Below are positions 9,429-19,367 of a DNA stretch of 64,000 bases, in pieces. Numbering within the stretch: position 1 is the first letter of the stretch; every line of letters begins with the position of its first letter. Origin of the DNA: Aureispira sp. CCB-QB1 (GTDB lineage Bacteria > Bacteroidota > Bacteroidia > Chitinophagales > Saprospiraceae); NCBI RefSeq assembly GCF_000724545.1, contig NZ_JHBV01000021.1:93193-157192 (forward strand), in the 5' to 3' direction. The notes below the pieces were generated by a model. That model was not told where the DNA came from. It searched no databases and saw only the letters and a program-made list of their open reading frames with translations. A program made the translations under genes and the position numbers.

Positions 9429-9875
9429 TTATTTTAGCTCTAGTTTAGACGGCTTTTGAGCGTTGTGTGGATGCTCTGACCCCTCGTAAACAAATAGTTT
9501 TTTGTACATAGCATTCCCCAATTTTGTTTTAGGCAACATTCCTTTTACAGCAATCTCGATCAAACGATTTGGGTATTTTGCTAAGATTTGTGCAGGTGTT
9601 CTTTGTTTTTGCCCACCTGGGTACCCTGAATGCGTATAGTGTACTTTTTGTGTTAATTTTTTACCTGTAAGCAATACTTTTTCAGCATTAATTACAATCA
9701 CATAATCACCACAATCTACATGCGGGGTATAGCTAGCTTTGTGCTTTCCACGCAAAACTGCAGCTATTTTAGATGCCATACGGCCCAATGGCTGTCCTTC
9801 TGCATCTATGACCAACCAAGTACGAGAAACAGTCTCCTTCTTAGCCGATTGAGTTTTATAGCTCAATGTATCCAC
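9429..9875 (-). CDS. rplM: 50S ribosomal protein L13
   Basis: 148 residues. Family motifs include [50 protein letters not shown] and [18 protein letters not shown]. It is the first gene of the minus-strand ribosomal unit rplM-rpsI-rpsB-tsf, with a promoter-like box just upstream. Confidence 0.98.
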   Translation of the reverse strand: MDTLSYKTQSAKKETVSRTWLVIDAEGQPLGRMASKIAAVLRGKHKASYTPHVDCGDYVIVINAEKVLLTGKKLTQKVHYTHSGYPGGQKQRTPAQILAKYPNRLIEIAVKGMLPKTKLGNAMYKKLFVYEGSEHPHNAQKPSKLELK

Positions 9876-9947
9876 AATTATATTCTTTTAATTATTAAAA
9901 AATTGTCTCTTTAAAATGAGCTAGATATACATAGCTCAAAGCGAATG

Positions 9948-9955
9948 CAAAAGTA
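9948..9955 (-). promoter_or_regulatory. Bacteroidota-type -7 box upstream of rplM
   Basis: On the minus strand TACTTTTG followed by CATTC matches the TAnnTTTG -7 consensus of Bacteroidota sigma factor sites, about 75 bp before the rplM start codon. No clear TTTG -33 element is visible; upstream there are only T- and A-tracts. The call is therefore moderately supported. Confidence 0.5.
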
Positions 9956-10182
9956 CAACGAGCTTTTTTAAAAAAGAAGTTTTTTTTCCTTTTTTTTTGA
10001 AATTCATTTTATAAACCACTGAAAAACAGTAAAAAAATCGCACAGCTTTTTAAAACACCTGTTAAAAATGCGTTATTTTAGCTTTTTCAAAGGTACTTTT
10101 TAACAATTTAGTATAGTTATTGACTACCTTAATGGTATCAGATCAATAGTCGTCTATTAACTCTAAATATTCAATTATATAT
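9956..10182. other. AT-rich divergent spacer rplM / DUF4294 gene
   Basis: About 300 bp separate the divergent genes. Besides the -7 box of rplM there are A/T homopolymer tracts around 9966-10,000, but no gene or repeat. Confidence 0.5.
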
Positions 10183-10827
10183 ATGACAACAATCAAAATA
10201 ATCATAACCTCCCTCCTGCTCTATTCTGTTGGCAACTTATTCGCACAAGGAAATTCGACAGCAATTCGACATGGAGAATACTACGGCACTACAACCATCA
10301 ATGGTCATATTGTCAAGATATTAATTATAGATGGCGATACCCTTCCTGTGGCAGATATGGAGGGCATACAAGTAACTCAAAAACGAAATTTTGCTAACAG
10401 AGAAGAACGTAGACGCTACAAACAATGGAGAAAATATGCTGCCAAAGTATATCCCTATGCCGCTGAAGCTATTCGGCTTTATAGGGAAGTAGAAGAAGCT
10501 ACTAAAGACATGAAAAAAGGTAAAAAACGAAAATATGGTCGCAAGAAAGAAAAAGAATTAAAACCACAATATACCGAAGAGCTAAAAAAGTTAACCAAAT
10601 CGCAAGGGTATATTCTTATCAAAATGGTTGAGCGGGAATTAAAAAAACCTTTCTTTGATGTTGTTGTTCAATTAGAAGGTCGTTGGAAAGCCATGCAATG
10701 GCAAACATTAGGTAGATGGTATGGTTATAATCTAAAAACAGGATATGATCCCAAGGATGACGAGCTACTAGAATCTATTTTAGCCGATCTTAACATTACC
10801 TATGGAACTGAAAAAGTGAAAGAATAA
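10183..10827 (+). CDS. DUF4294 family secreted protein
   Basis: 214 residues with a signal peptide (ITSLLLYSVGNLFAQG). The conserved middle of the family is visible: IDGDTLPVADMEGIQVTQKR, REERRRYKQWRKYAAKVYPYA and YILIKMVERELKKPFFDVVVQ. Members occur widely in Bacteroidota and have no known function; the DTLP and KVYPYA motifs are diagnostic. Monocistronic, followed by a strong terminator. Confidence 0.85.
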   Translation: MTTIKIIITSLLLYSVGNLFAQGNSTAIRHGEYYGTTTINGHIVKILIIDGDTLPVADMEGIQVTQKRNFANREERRRYKQWRKYAAKVYPYAAEAIRLYREVEEATKDMKKGKKRKYGRKKEKELKPQYTEELKKLTKSQGYILIKMVERELKKPFFDVVVQLEGRWKAMQWQTLGRWYGYNLKTGYDPKDDELLESILADLNITYGTEKVKE

Positions 10828-10886
10828 AACCAAAGCGAATCTTATCAGAAATAAATTGGGCACAGAGTTCACCTCTGTTATTGCTA

Positions 10887-10928
10887 AACAAAACCTACAA
10901 ACCTAAAAACTTGTAGGTTTTGTTTTTT
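10887..10928 (+). terminator. Rho-independent terminator after the DUF4294 gene
   Basis: A 14-bp stem AACAAAACCTACAA / TTGTAGGTTTTGTT with a 10-nt loop, then a T run. Confidence 0.9.
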
Positions 10929-11345
10929 ACTATTCTTGTCTATAATTCAACTTCTTGTATCGTTATAATACTATATTTAATAATTGGTAGTCATTACTTT
11001 ATTTCTAAAAGTAGATTTACAATCTACTAAGGGATTGTTTTGAACAAAAAACTTTAAATAGGCAAAAAATTGCAACTCAAAGGTAGGGGGCAAAGTTTTT
11101 TATTCGGTATTAACAATGGACATTGTTATTTTTTAGCCATATCTTTATTTTTTTGTCCTCTTAATAATGAATAATTAGACACAACCACACTCCCAAACGA
11201 GTATACCTTAGCCCTCTATTTTTTAGATGTAAAAATCAAGTAACTTTGTAACCTTACAATATCAACACTCTAAAATCCCCTTTAATTTAATATTCATTCA
11301 AAAATAACTTAATCGCTCCCCACATCACAGACATAATAAAACAGT
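10929..11345. other. Intergenic region upstream of the subtilase gene
   Basis: About 415 bp without a coding frame of note. The only recognisable signal is TAACTTTG at 11,241-11,248, an exact match to the TAnnTTTG -7 consensus, which would give a leader of roughly 90 nt for the protease mRNA. No good -33 element is seen. Confidence 0.4.
11241..11248 (+). promoter_or_regulatory. Possible -7 box of the subtilase gene
   Basis: TAACTTTG fits TAnnTTTG, about 98 bp before the start codon at 11,346. The -33 region is not convincing. Confidence 0.35.
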
Positions 11346-14018
11346 ATGAAAGGGATTATTTTTTCGATCACAATCAGCATTTTTCTTAGCACCTTCAGTC
11401 TTGCCCAAAACGAACAGTATGTTCCCAATCAGTTTTTGATTCAGATCAAGGCTCAGCATAATATCAAAGAACTAATGGCTCGATTAGTTGATTACAACCG
11501 TTCTATAGAGTGGCAAAAGCCACAACAACTCATTCCTAACATGGACATTTGGCTATTAGAGCACAACCAACCCAATTTGCAAGAAAAACTTTTACATATT
11601 TTGCAAGACTTGTCTATGGTACAGGTTGCTCAGTACAACCACAAAGTAAACCTTCGATCGCCTAGCCCAATGGCAACGACTCCTAATGATCCTTTATTTA
11701 ACAATCAATGGCAATACATCAATACTGGAGCAGGTGGAGGCACAGCAGGTGTTGACTTAGATGCTGAATTAGCTTGGGATATTACCACAGGAGGACTGAC
11801 AGCGAACAACGATACCATTGTTGTCGCCATTTTAGACAATGGAATAAGTCCATCTCAAACCGATTTTGGCAACAATATCTGGCTCAACCATGCTGAAATC
11901 CCTAATAACAATGTAGATGATGACGGAAATGGCTATAAAGACGACTACAAAGGTTGGAACCCCACTAGCAATACAGATTTAATTGCTGGAGGTTCACATG
12001 GAACATCAGTAGCAGGCATTATTGGTGCAAAAGGTGATAATAACAATGGAGTTGCTGGGGTAAATTGGAATGTAAAAATGATGATTATAAAAAATGATTT
12101 TAACACCAATGAAGCCCATGTTCTGTCTTCTTATGGATATGTACTCACACAACGAAAAATTTATAATCAAACCAATGGAGCGCGTGGAGCTTATGTAGTT
12201 GCTACCAATGCTTCTTGGGGTTTAGATAATGGACAACCCGCCAATGCACCTCTTTGGTGTTCTTTTTTTGATACCTTAGGCTCCTATGGAATACTAAACA
12301 TTGCTTCTACCGCCAATGCTAATGTAGATATAGAAGTGGTTGGTGATCTTCCAACAGCTTGCCCTAGCGATTATTTAGTAGCAGTTACCAATATTAATAA
12401 ATTAGGTCAAAAAGACTTTGGTGCGGCATATGGCAATATTAGTATCGATTTAGGTGCTTTTGGTGCTGGTGTCTACACCACCAAGGCGCCATCTGGTTTT
12501 GGCACCTTTGGGGGAACTTCCGCTGCCTGTCCTCATGTAGCAGGAGCTGTTGCATTGATGTATGCTGGAGCTTGTAGTAATTTTATGTCTTACTCTTTAG
12601 CGCATCCAGACAGTGCGGCACTCAAAATGAAAACATACTTGATGAGCGGAGTAGTCCCCATTACAGATTTGGCAGGACGCAGTGTTTCAGAAGGCTACTT
12701 AAACTTAAATAATAGTTTAAACTTATGTGTGAATGACTGTCCTACCAATACCTGTTTCTCTGTTTACGCCATTCACTCTAGTGCTGTTATTGATACACAA
12801 GCCCAAATCAATTTCACCTTTACTCCTACCGTTAATCAAGCTCAATATCGCTACAAAGCACAAGGTGGGGCATGGTCTTCGTACAACCTTATTCCTATAG
12901 GGCAATCCAATTTTACATTGAACAATCTCACAGCCTGTACCAATTACGATGTAGAGATTGTCTCTTTTTGTAATGGCTCAACAGGTGAAAAAAACTTTTT
13001 TAGCTTCAAAACAGATGGTTGCTGTGAAGCTCCTAGAAATATCACCCATACTTCAGTTAGTCCTGATTCGGTATATGTGGAGTGGTCTAGTGTGCTAGCT
13101 GCCAATAGTTATCTAGTTGAATACAAAGAAATTAATACCACAACATGGCAACAACTGCCTAGTACAAGTAACAACAGCTACTGGTTATCTGGTCTAAATG
13201 CCTGTAGTTATTATGATTTGCGTATTCAAACGATTTGTAATAATGGTGCTAGAACCAATTATTCGGATACCATCCACTTTGTAACATTGGGCTGTGCATC
13301 TTGCAGTACAATCAATTACTGTGCTGCCAATGGCAACAATACGACCGATGACTGGATAGATACCTTTAGGGTTGATAATTTCACCTATGCTTCTGGCAAT
13401 AATAATGGCTATTTTTTATATAGCAATATTGATATTTTCCTAGGCAAAGGAGACTTTCACAACATAGCGATTAGTCAAGGTAAGAGCTTTACAGAGCATG
13501 TAAAAATTTGGTTGGATTTAAACCAAGATGGTGATTTTTGGGATCCAGGAGAAGAAATTTATAGTGCTGTTATGCCTGTTAATATGTCTACAATCTACGG
13601 TTCTATCATTGTCCCTCCAACTGCTTTGTTGGGTGTTACTCGAATGCGTGTTGGGATTCGCTGGAACAACCCTCCATTGGTCTGTGGAGTAACCGATTTA
13701 GGAGAAATTGAAGATTATTGTGTGCAAATAATTCCAGGAACAGCCATCCAACAACTTCCTAGTAGCCTTAGCACTTGCACCATTGCCCCTAATCCTTTTT
13801 CTGAAAAGATTACATTAACGCTAGATTTAAACCAAGATACAGATGTTCATTTGTCAATTCTATCGGCAACAGGACAATTGGTCTACCATAATATTTTAAA
13901 AAATCAAACAACAGGGGTTCATTCAATCGAGTTAGCTCCCAATATGCCAACAGGGGTCTATTTTCTACAAGTCAAAACACAAGACGGACAGGTCACTAAG
14001 CGAATTGTTAAATTATAA
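11346..14018 (+). CDS. Secreted subtilisin-like serine protease with Fn3, GEVED and T9SS sorting domains
   Basis: 890 residues with a signal peptide (IIFSITISIFLSTFSLAQN). The S8 catalytic triad is in place: Asp ~164 (AILDNGIS), His ~218 (GGSHGTSVAGIIG) and Ser ~392 (FGGTSAACPHVAGAVAL). Two fibronectin-III-like segments follow at ~490-570 and ~571-655, then a GEVED domain (~715-800; KIWLDLNQDGDFWDPGEE) and a C-terminal T9SS type A sorting domain (~810-890; APNPFSEKITL, GVYFLQVKTQDGQVTKRIVK). The protein is expected to pass the outer membrane by type IX secretion and to be released or anchored on the surface as a protein-degrading enzyme. The I9-like stretch before the catalytic domain (ANDP-type NDPLFNNQWQ) matches other Bacteroidota subtilases. 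Confidence 0.95.
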   Translation: MKGIIFSITISIFLSTFSLAQNEQYVPNQFLIQIKAQHNIKELMARLVDYNRSIEWQKPQQLIPNMDIWLLEHNQPNLQEKLLHILQDLSMVQVAQYNHKVNLRSPSPMATTPNDPLFNNQWQYINTGAGGGTAGVDLDAELAWDITTGGLTANNDTIVVAILDNGISPSQTDFGNNIWLNHAEIPNNNVDDDGNGYKDDYKGWNPTSNTDLIAGGSHGTSVAGIIGAKGDNNNGVAGVNWNVKMMIIKNDFNTNEAHVLSSYGYVLTQRKIYNQTNGARGAYVVATNASWGLDNGQPANAPLWCSFFDTLGSYGILNIASTANANVDIEVVGDLPTACPSDYLVAVTNINKLGQKDFGAAYGNISIDLGAFGAGVYTTKAPSGFGTFGGTSAACPHVAGAVALMYAGACSNFMSYSLAHPDSAALKMKTYLMSGVVPITDLAGRSVSEGYLNLNNSLNLCVNDCPTNTCFSVYAIHSSAVIDTQAQINFTFTPTVNQAQYRYKAQGGAWSSYNLIPIGQSNFTLNNLTACTNYDVEIVSFCNGSTGEKNFFSFKTDGCCEAPRNITHTSVSPDSVYVEWSSVLAANSYLVEYKEINTTTWQQLPSTSNNSYWLSGLNACSYYDLRIQTICNNGARTNYSDTIHFVTLGCASCSTINYCAANGNNTTDDWIDTFRVDNFTYASGNNNGYFLYSNIDIFLGKGDFHNIAISQGKSFTEHVKIWLDLNQDGDFWDPGEEIYSAVMPVNMSTIYGSIIVPPTALLGVTRMRVGIRWNNPPLVCGVTDLGEIEDYCVQIIPGTAIQQLPSSLSTCTIAPNPFSEKITLTLDLNQDTDVHLSILSATGQLVYHNILKNQTTGVHSIELAPNMPTGVYFLQVKTQDGQVTKRIVKL

Positions 14019-14037
14019 AGTAGCACTTGCTTCTCTT

Positions 14038-14069
14038 AGCCAGTTTTCATGCGAAAGCTGGCTTTTTTT
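14038..14069 (+). terminator. Terminator after the subtilase gene
   Basis: Stem AGCCAG...CTGGCT, extended inward by TTTTC/GAAA pairing, followed by seven T. Confidence 0.85.
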
Positions 14070-14097
14070 ATCCTACTGTTACGATTAGGTTGAAACC

Positions 14098-14150
14098 ACA
14101 AAAGCTAACTACTAACTATCAACAGTTAGCTGCGCTGCTACTAAACTATA
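14098..14150. repeat. Copy of the dispersed GTAGCAGCGCAGCTAA repeat
   Basis: AACAGTTAGCTGCGCTGCTA is the inverse of the unit seen at 7081-7110 and 42,411-42,437. It lies between the ends of the subtilase and dinB genes. Confidence 0.6.
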
Positions 14151-14157
14151 CCATCAA

Positions 14158-15258
14158 TCAAAAATCATCAAAATCAAATTTAAGTTGATAACCTATACCA
14201 GGAATATCTCCTTGTTTTTGCAAATTAGATGCAGTTAGACCTATTAGTCTTATTTTTTCAAAGCTATCTATGTTATCTCGTAATAACTCGTGGGCAAACT
14301 TCCGAATTTCATCCAAAGAAGTAATATAGTACTCCTTCGACAAAGAGCGAGTCATGAGTTGAAAATCACTTGTTTTTAACTTTAGTGTAATCGTTCTACC
14401 AAAATTATTGGCTTTGGTCAGCCGTTCAAAAAACTGTAAGATAATTGGCTCTAAGGCTATTACAATATCTTCAAATGTTGATAAATCTTCTCTAAAGGTT
14501 CGTTCTACAGCCAACGATTTTCGAATGCGATTGGAATTAACTGGTCGGTTGTCAATTCCTCGGACAATGTTATAATAAAATCGCCCGACCTTACCAAAAT
14601 ATTGCGCCAACTCTAGTTTGGTCAATTTTTTAAGATCTCCTCCCGTTTGAAGACCAAGGCTACGCATTTTTTCAGCCGTTACCTTTCCGACTCCATGGAA
14701 TTTTTTTACGGGCAATTGCTCCAAAAAGGGAATAGCTTGATGAGGACGAATAACCGTAATGCCATTGGGTTTCTTTAAATCTGAAGCAATTTTAGCAATA
14801 AATTTACAGTAGGAAACACCCGCAGAACAGGTCAATTGTGTAGCTTCCCAAATGTCTTGCATGATGCTAGTGGCTACATCTGTTGCCAAGGCAATATTTT
14901 TTTTATTGGTTGTTACATCCAAATAAGCCTCATCCAACGAAAGAGGCTCTATCGAATCTGTATACGATTCAAAAATTGTACGAATCTGTTGCGAAACTTG
15001 CCGATACACATCAAATCGAGCAGGGACAAAAATTAGTTGAGGACATAATTGCTTGGCTCTAAAGCTAGACATTGCAGAGTGCACCCCATATTTACGAGCC
15101 TCATAACTAGCCGTTGCCACCACTCCTCTAGAACCTCCTCCTCCTACAGCTATAGCTTTTCCTTTCAGTTCTGGATGGTCTCGCTGCTCTATGGAAGCAT
15201 AAAATGCATCCATATCAATGTGTATAATTCGTCTAGTATAATCAGCTTCTATTCCCAA
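14158..15258 (-). CDS. dinB: DNA polymerase IV (Y-family translesion polymerase)
   Basis: 366 residues. Catalytic acidic motifs are present: HIDMDAFYASIEQRD and SLDEAYLDVT. Other hallmarks are VVATASYEARKYGVHSAM, CSAGVSYCKFIAKIASDLKKPNG and the helix-hairpin-helix VKKFHGVGKVTAEKMRSLG, then the little-finger domain. The enzyme extends primers across lesions. The C-terminal QLKFDFDDF lacks an obvious clamp-binding pentapeptide of the QxxLxLF type, though QLKFDF is close to one and may serve. Confidence 0.97.
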   Translation of the reverse strand: MGIEADYTRRIIHIDMDAFYASIEQRDHPELKGKAIAVGGGGSRGVVATASYEARKYGVHSAMSSFRAKQLCPQLIFVPARFDVYRQVSQQIRTIFESYTDSIEPLSLDEAYLDVTTNKKNIALATDVATSIMQDIWEATQLTCSAGVSYCKFIAKIASDLKKPNGITVIRPHQAIPFLEQLPVKKFHGVGKVTAEKMRSLGLQTGGDLKKLTKLELAQYFGKVGRFYYNIVRGIDNRPVNSNRIRKSLAVERTFREDLSTFEDIVIALEPIILQFFERLTKANNFGRTITLKLKTSDFQLMTRSLSKEYYITSLDEIRKFAHELLRDNIDSFEKIRLIGLTASNLQKQGDIPGIGYQLKFDFDDF

Positions 15259-15524
15259 TTGTAAAAACTTAAAATGCCTGTAATTTTACTACGAATATAC
15301 TATGATTTATTAGGAATAATTAGAATCATATTCTTAAATAACAACACTTCCTGCTAAAATAAAATACATTATAGCATTGCCAAAACGACGAATATGAGTT
15401 CATGTGATACCAATATTGCTTTTCTCTTGACGAATATGGATTTTTTCTTCACAAAAAGATTTAATAAGTTATATTAGAGTAATACTAATATTTAAATTCA
15501 TTCATCACCTAAATTTATACAACT

Positions 15525-15923
15525 ATGAAAAACTTATTTTTATGCAGTGTTTTCTTTTTCCTAATGAGTTTCTCTTATGGACAGACATTAGTTGTCACGA
15601 ACTCAACAGGTTTCCCGCTTACCGTTGGAGCGCAACTGACCTGTGAATCTCCCAATGTATGTCCACCTAGTATTGGAGCGTCCGTCAACACAACGGATCC
15701 AGTTCCTGATGGGACAACAACAACATTAACATTTCCAGACCCTGACTCAGGTTGTACAGGACCTTATCGTCCTTATAGAATTGGAGCTAGTATTTTTGGT
15801 GGGGGATCGGCGAGTTGGCAGATAAACACTTGCTGGAATCCAGCTTGTGTCACTAGTTCTGGTCCCTTTAACATTGTCATTACATTCTGTTCAGACACAG
15901 AAACTCATGTTACTATTTTTTAG
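15525..15923 (+). CDS. Small secreted cysteine-containing protein
   Basis: 132 residues with a signal peptide (LFLCSVFFFLMSFSYGQ). The mature 110 residues are rich in Thr, Pro and Gly and hold seven cysteines (TCESPNVCPPS, SGCTGPY, INTCWNPACVTSS, FCSD), consistent with disulfides outside the cytoplasm. No family is recognised. It is a single gene with its own terminator, and could be a small secreted or surface protein. Confidence 0.6.
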   Translation: MKNLFLCSVFFFLMSFSYGQTLVVTNSTGFPLTVGAQLTCESPNVCPPSIGASVNTTDPVPDGTTTTLTFPDPDSGCTGPYRPYRIGASIFGGGSASWQINTCWNPACVTSSGPFNIVITFCSDTETHVTIF

Positions 15924-15960
15924 ATTGTAGCTTGTTCCCTACTTGATTTCTTTTAATATT

Positions 15961-15994
15961 AATGCTTTGTTTCTACTGGAATAAAGCATTTTTA
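15961..15994 (+). terminator. Terminator after the small secreted protein gene
   Basis: ATGCTTT / AAAGCAT 7-bp stem with a 14-nt loop, then TTTTT. Confidence 0.6.
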
Positions 15995-16002
15995 TCTATA
16001 CT

Positions 16003-16518
16003 TTATCGTTTCCAACGGTTGTAAATTCTCTCGCAATAAGCTTTAAAACGCCATCGAACCAACAACTCTAAGAGTATTAAAGCAGGTAAAATAGTTACCA
16101 GATACAAGACGACTAAAGTAGGTAGAAAACTATTTAGATAAATTAGAAAAGGTTGTAATAATCCAAACATTAGGGTTGTGACAAATGGCAATAAGGTAAG
16201 CAACATATAACAAAACAAATAAGTAGTATCGCCTTTGGGTCCCTTTTCTCGTCCCGATATTTCGGGTTTAACTCCAAAGATGTATACCACTTGCAAAAAA
16301 AGCATGGACAAAAATGAGTAACGCCCTAACAACTTTCCATATCCCTCTAAATTATAAAACAAATCATTGAGCAAAGTAGGTAATAAGTGCGCATAACCTA
16401 ACATTGCAAAGCTAGCTGCTATTAAGATCAATAGTCGAATTAATAAAAAGTCATCGGTTATAATGGTTTTTCGCTGGTGCTTTGAAGAAATTTTTTTCTC
16501 CAGGACAGGCTCTTCCAT
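16003..16518 (-). CDS. Four-helix integral membrane protein of unknown function
   Basis: 171 residues. Hydrophobic segments lie at about 27-48, 66-84, 98-122 and 128-150; the ends are strongly basic (KKISSKHQRK and RWRFKAYCERIYNRWKR). No family motif is recognised. It runs convergently to the secreted protein gene. Confidence 0.6.
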   Translation of the reverse strand: MEEPVLEKKISSKHQRKTIITDDFLLIRLLILIAASFAMLGYAHLLPTLLNDLFYNLEGYGKLLGRYSFLSMLFLQVVYIFGVKPEISGREKGPKGDTTYLFCYMLLTLLPFVTTLMFGLLQPFLIYLNSFLPTLVVLYLVTILPALILLELLVRWRFKAYCERIYNRWKR

Positions 16519-16926
16519 AATTTGGTTTTGGTGGTTGATTTTTCGAATAAAGACATAGCTTGTCTGGGGTAGGTCTAGGAAAACAAAACGTCATTTAAAA
16601 AACGCCTTAGGTTTTAGTTAACTAAAAAAACAAAATAATAGTTTCACTTCAATACAAAAAAGTATTACGATCTTCTTATTAATCTATTTTTTACAACTCT
16701 CAAAGCACTTTTTTCATAATTTTCGTTAACACTTATCACATAATAAATCTTCTGACAGCTTTTCGTTCTATTTTTAGACAACAGGCTGCTTTATACAATT
16801 ACAGATTACGCAGAAAAGACAGGCTTAATTTTTTCAAAAAAAAAGCCTACAGTAAATGAATACCATAGGCTTTGCAATAAATTGCTATCTGTCTTACTTC
16901 AAACAAGAAGTAGAGTCTACATATTT
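16519..16926. other. Spacer between membrane protein gene and acyl-CoA dehydrogenase gene
   Basis: About 400 bp, AT-rich, without a credible gene. It contains the terminator of the acyl-CoA dehydrogenase gene at its right side and presumably the promoter of the membrane protein gene at its left. Confidence 0.5.
16835..16873 (-). terminator. Terminator of the acyl-CoA dehydrogenase gene
   Basis: On the minus strand AAAGCCTA...TAGGCTTT followed by eight or more T. Confidence 0.8.
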
Positions 16927-18732
16927 TTAGTAACAATATTCGTTAGACTCAATAATTGGTTTAGCGATTGCTCTACGAGCATCTCTAACGTTTACTGTTT
17001 TGTATTTTGCATAACGTTTGATTCCCATCAACATCATACGCAATGGTTCGCCTTCTGCAAATGAGCAGAGAGCGTCTTTTGCATTTTTAGCAATTCGATC
17101 AATTGCATCAAACAAGAACACCTCTAAGATATGTGTTGGATTGGTCACATCGCCCCCTTTCATAGCTAATTTTTGAACTCTCAACAACAAAGATTCTGCT
17201 GTAAAGACATCCATCATTACATCAGCAATATTCATTGTAATTTGTTGTTCCATTTTCAAATCCAAATTACCATCCATTTGAGCTTTGGCAGCACCACCAG
17301 CCACAATCAATAGAATTTTTTTCATATTCTTGACCGTGTCAATTTCCACTCCAAATGCACCTTCTGTTTTAGAAGCACTAGGCATAGATGTCAATTCTTT
17401 TTGTACCGCCCATGCTGGACCAACCAAGTCGATGTGTCCTTTCATCGCACGCTTTAAGGTCATTGCCAAAGTCAATAAGCGGTTGATTTCGTTGGTACCT
17501 TCAAAGATACGATTGATACGAGCATCGCGATAATGGCGTGCTGCTTCATACTCTTCAGAGAAACCATATCCTCCATGGATTTGAACCGTTTCATCGACAA
17601 CATAGTCCAACATTTCTGATCCCAATACTTTTAACATAGCGCACTCTACAGCATATTCTTCAGCTGCTTGCAACTTCGCTTCTGCATAAGACATTCCTTT
17701 CCCATTATCATACAACGCTTCTGCTTTTTGTTGCAACAACATTGACGTACGATACAAAGCCGATTCTACAGCATAAATTTGAACTGCTTGCTCTGCCAGT
17801 TTATATTGAATAGCACCAAAACTAGAAATAGGTTGTTTGAATTGGTGACGCTCATTAGAATAAGCAATACCAGCGCGTACATTGCGTTTAGCAGCTCCCA
17901 AAGCCATTACACCTAACTTAAAGCGACCAATGTTCAATACATTAAATGCAATTAAGTGCCCTTTTCCGATTTCGCCTAAAACTGCTGATTTGTGTACTTT
18001 TACATTTTCAAAAAATACTTGACGAGTTGAAGATCCTTTGATACCCAATTTGTCCTCTTCTGCACCAAGGCTTACTCCTTCTACACCTGCTTCTACTAAG
18101 AAACCTGTAAATTTATCTCCGTCTACTTGAGCAAAAACGATAAAGACATCTGCAAATCCTGAATTCGTGATCCACATTTTTTGACCAGAAATAAGGTAGT
18201 GTTCCCCGTCTTCTGTTGGCATTGCCTTTGTTTTTGCTGCCAAAGCATCTGATCCTGAGCCTGGTTCAGTTAAACAGTAAGAAGCAACCAATTCTCCAGA
18301 ACACAATCCTGGCAAATATTTTTTCTTTTGTTCTTCCGATCCATAATAAAAGATAGGAAGCATTCCAATACCAGTATGAGCAGAAACAGCAACAGAGAAA
18401 CATCCTGCATAGCCAATCTCTTCTGCTATAATGGTGTTCGTATTGGTATCCATAGGCATTCCACCGTATTCTTCTGGGATATGAGGTCCCAACAATCCTA
18501 GTTCTCCAGCAACAGCTAACTTCGCTTTTGCTAGACCTTCTTCTTGCTTTTCTAGTGCTTGGTAATTGGGTTCGATCTCTGTATTAACAAAGTCCTTTAC
18601 CATTGCACGAATCATATCCTGTTCTTCATTCGTATCTTCGGGGGTAAAAGTATCTTGAGGTAAAGAGTCTTTGATAATAAACTCACTTCCTTTTAAGACT
18701 TCTGTGGTCTTATTTTCTACTACATCTGCCAT
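16927..18732 (-). CDS. Acyl-CoA dehydrogenase, long/very-long-chain type
   Basis: About 601 residues from the ATG at 18,732 (MADVVENKTTEVLKGSEF); the frame is open to 18,834, but the added N-terminus has no family similarity. The enzyme oxidises acyl-CoA to trans-2-enoyl-CoA with FAD in beta-oxidation. Visible: YCLTEPGSGSDALAAKTKA (substrate/FAD loop), SGQKMWITNSGFADVFIVFA, KLGIKGSSTRQVFFENVKV, and IHGGYGFSEEYEAARHYRDA followed by EGTNEINR (FAD/adenine and catalytic region). The ~200-residue C-terminal extension resembles the VLCAD group, which is more than 580 residues long, rather than the usual 380-residue enzymes. Confidence 0.94.
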   Translation of the reverse strand: MADVVENKTTEVLKGSEFIIKDSLPQDTFTPEDTNEEQDMIRAMVKDFVNTEIEPNYQALEKQEEGLAKAKLAVAGELGLLGPHIPEEYGGMPMDTNTNTIIAEEIGYAGCFSVAVSAHTGIGMLPIFYYGSEEQKKKYLPGLCSGELVASYCLTEPGSGSDALAAKTKAMPTEDGEHYLISGQKMWITNSGFADVFIVFAQVDGDKFTGFLVEAGVEGVSLGAEEDKLGIKGSSTRQVFFENVKVHKSAVLGEIGKGHLIAFNVLNIGRFKLGVMALGAAKRNVRAGIAYSNERHQFKQPISSFGAIQYKLAEQAVQIYAVESALYRTSMLLQQKAEALYDNGKGMSYAEAKLQAAEEYAVECAMLKVLGSEMLDYVVDETVQIHGGYGFSEEYEAARHYRDARINRIFEGTNEINRLLTLAMTLKRAMKGHIDLVGPAWAVQKELTSMPSASKTEGAFGVEIDTVKNMKKILLIVAGGAAKAQMDGNLDLKMEQQITMNIADVMMDVFTAESLLLRVQKLAMKGGDVTNPTHILEVFLFDAIDRIAKNAKDALCSFAEGEPLRMMLMGIKRYAKYKTVNVRDARRAIAKPIIESNEYCY

Positions 18733-18834
18733 AATTATATTATTTAATGATTTTCTTGCTTGATTCAATACAGTACCTATACCATATTGTTTCTGCATTA
18801 TTTTGTTAGTTGATTTTTGGTAATATTGGTCCAT

Positions 18835-19367
18835 TGGTCAAGAGATTTTCACCATCAAGACTAAACTATAAACCCAATATTAGTTTAATAGTTTATCCTA
18901 AACGCAAAGAAAGAGGCAACGCTAGTGACGCGAAACCTCTCTCTTTCTCCAAAAAGGACAAAATATTCTTCGATTTATTTATACGAAGATAAGAAAAAAA
19001 ATTAAAATTTACAATTCCTATAAACAAAAGAAGGATGTTTGGTTTTCTCTCTTATTTAGATCATAACTCACGTTGACTTTACAGTTTAAGTCTCTTCATT
19101 ACAATAGAGTAAGTCTCACCTATCAAAACCTCCAATTGATGGTTTAAAACCTTTGGTTGTTACAACTAAAAGATAAACACTTTTGTACTCAAAAAGTTTT
19201 CGCCATCAATATCCCACAAACACATTTTATATATCTTATATCTACATAGCTAAAAAATAATTATAGCTCTCATACATTAATATTGCTCCTTAAGTTCGTT
19301 TATAATAAGGTTTCGTTTGTGCAACCAAATATCTTTAACAAAATATTTTAACTATCTTCTATATAAT
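18835..19367. other. Divergent spacer upstream of acyl-CoA dehydrogenase and AraC genes
   Basis: About 530 bp with no supported gene. A hairpin-prone stretch (GAAAGAGG near 18,909 with CCTCTCTCTTTC near 18,936) is the only structure noted. Promoters for both genes must lie here, but no consensus box stands out. Confidence 0.4.
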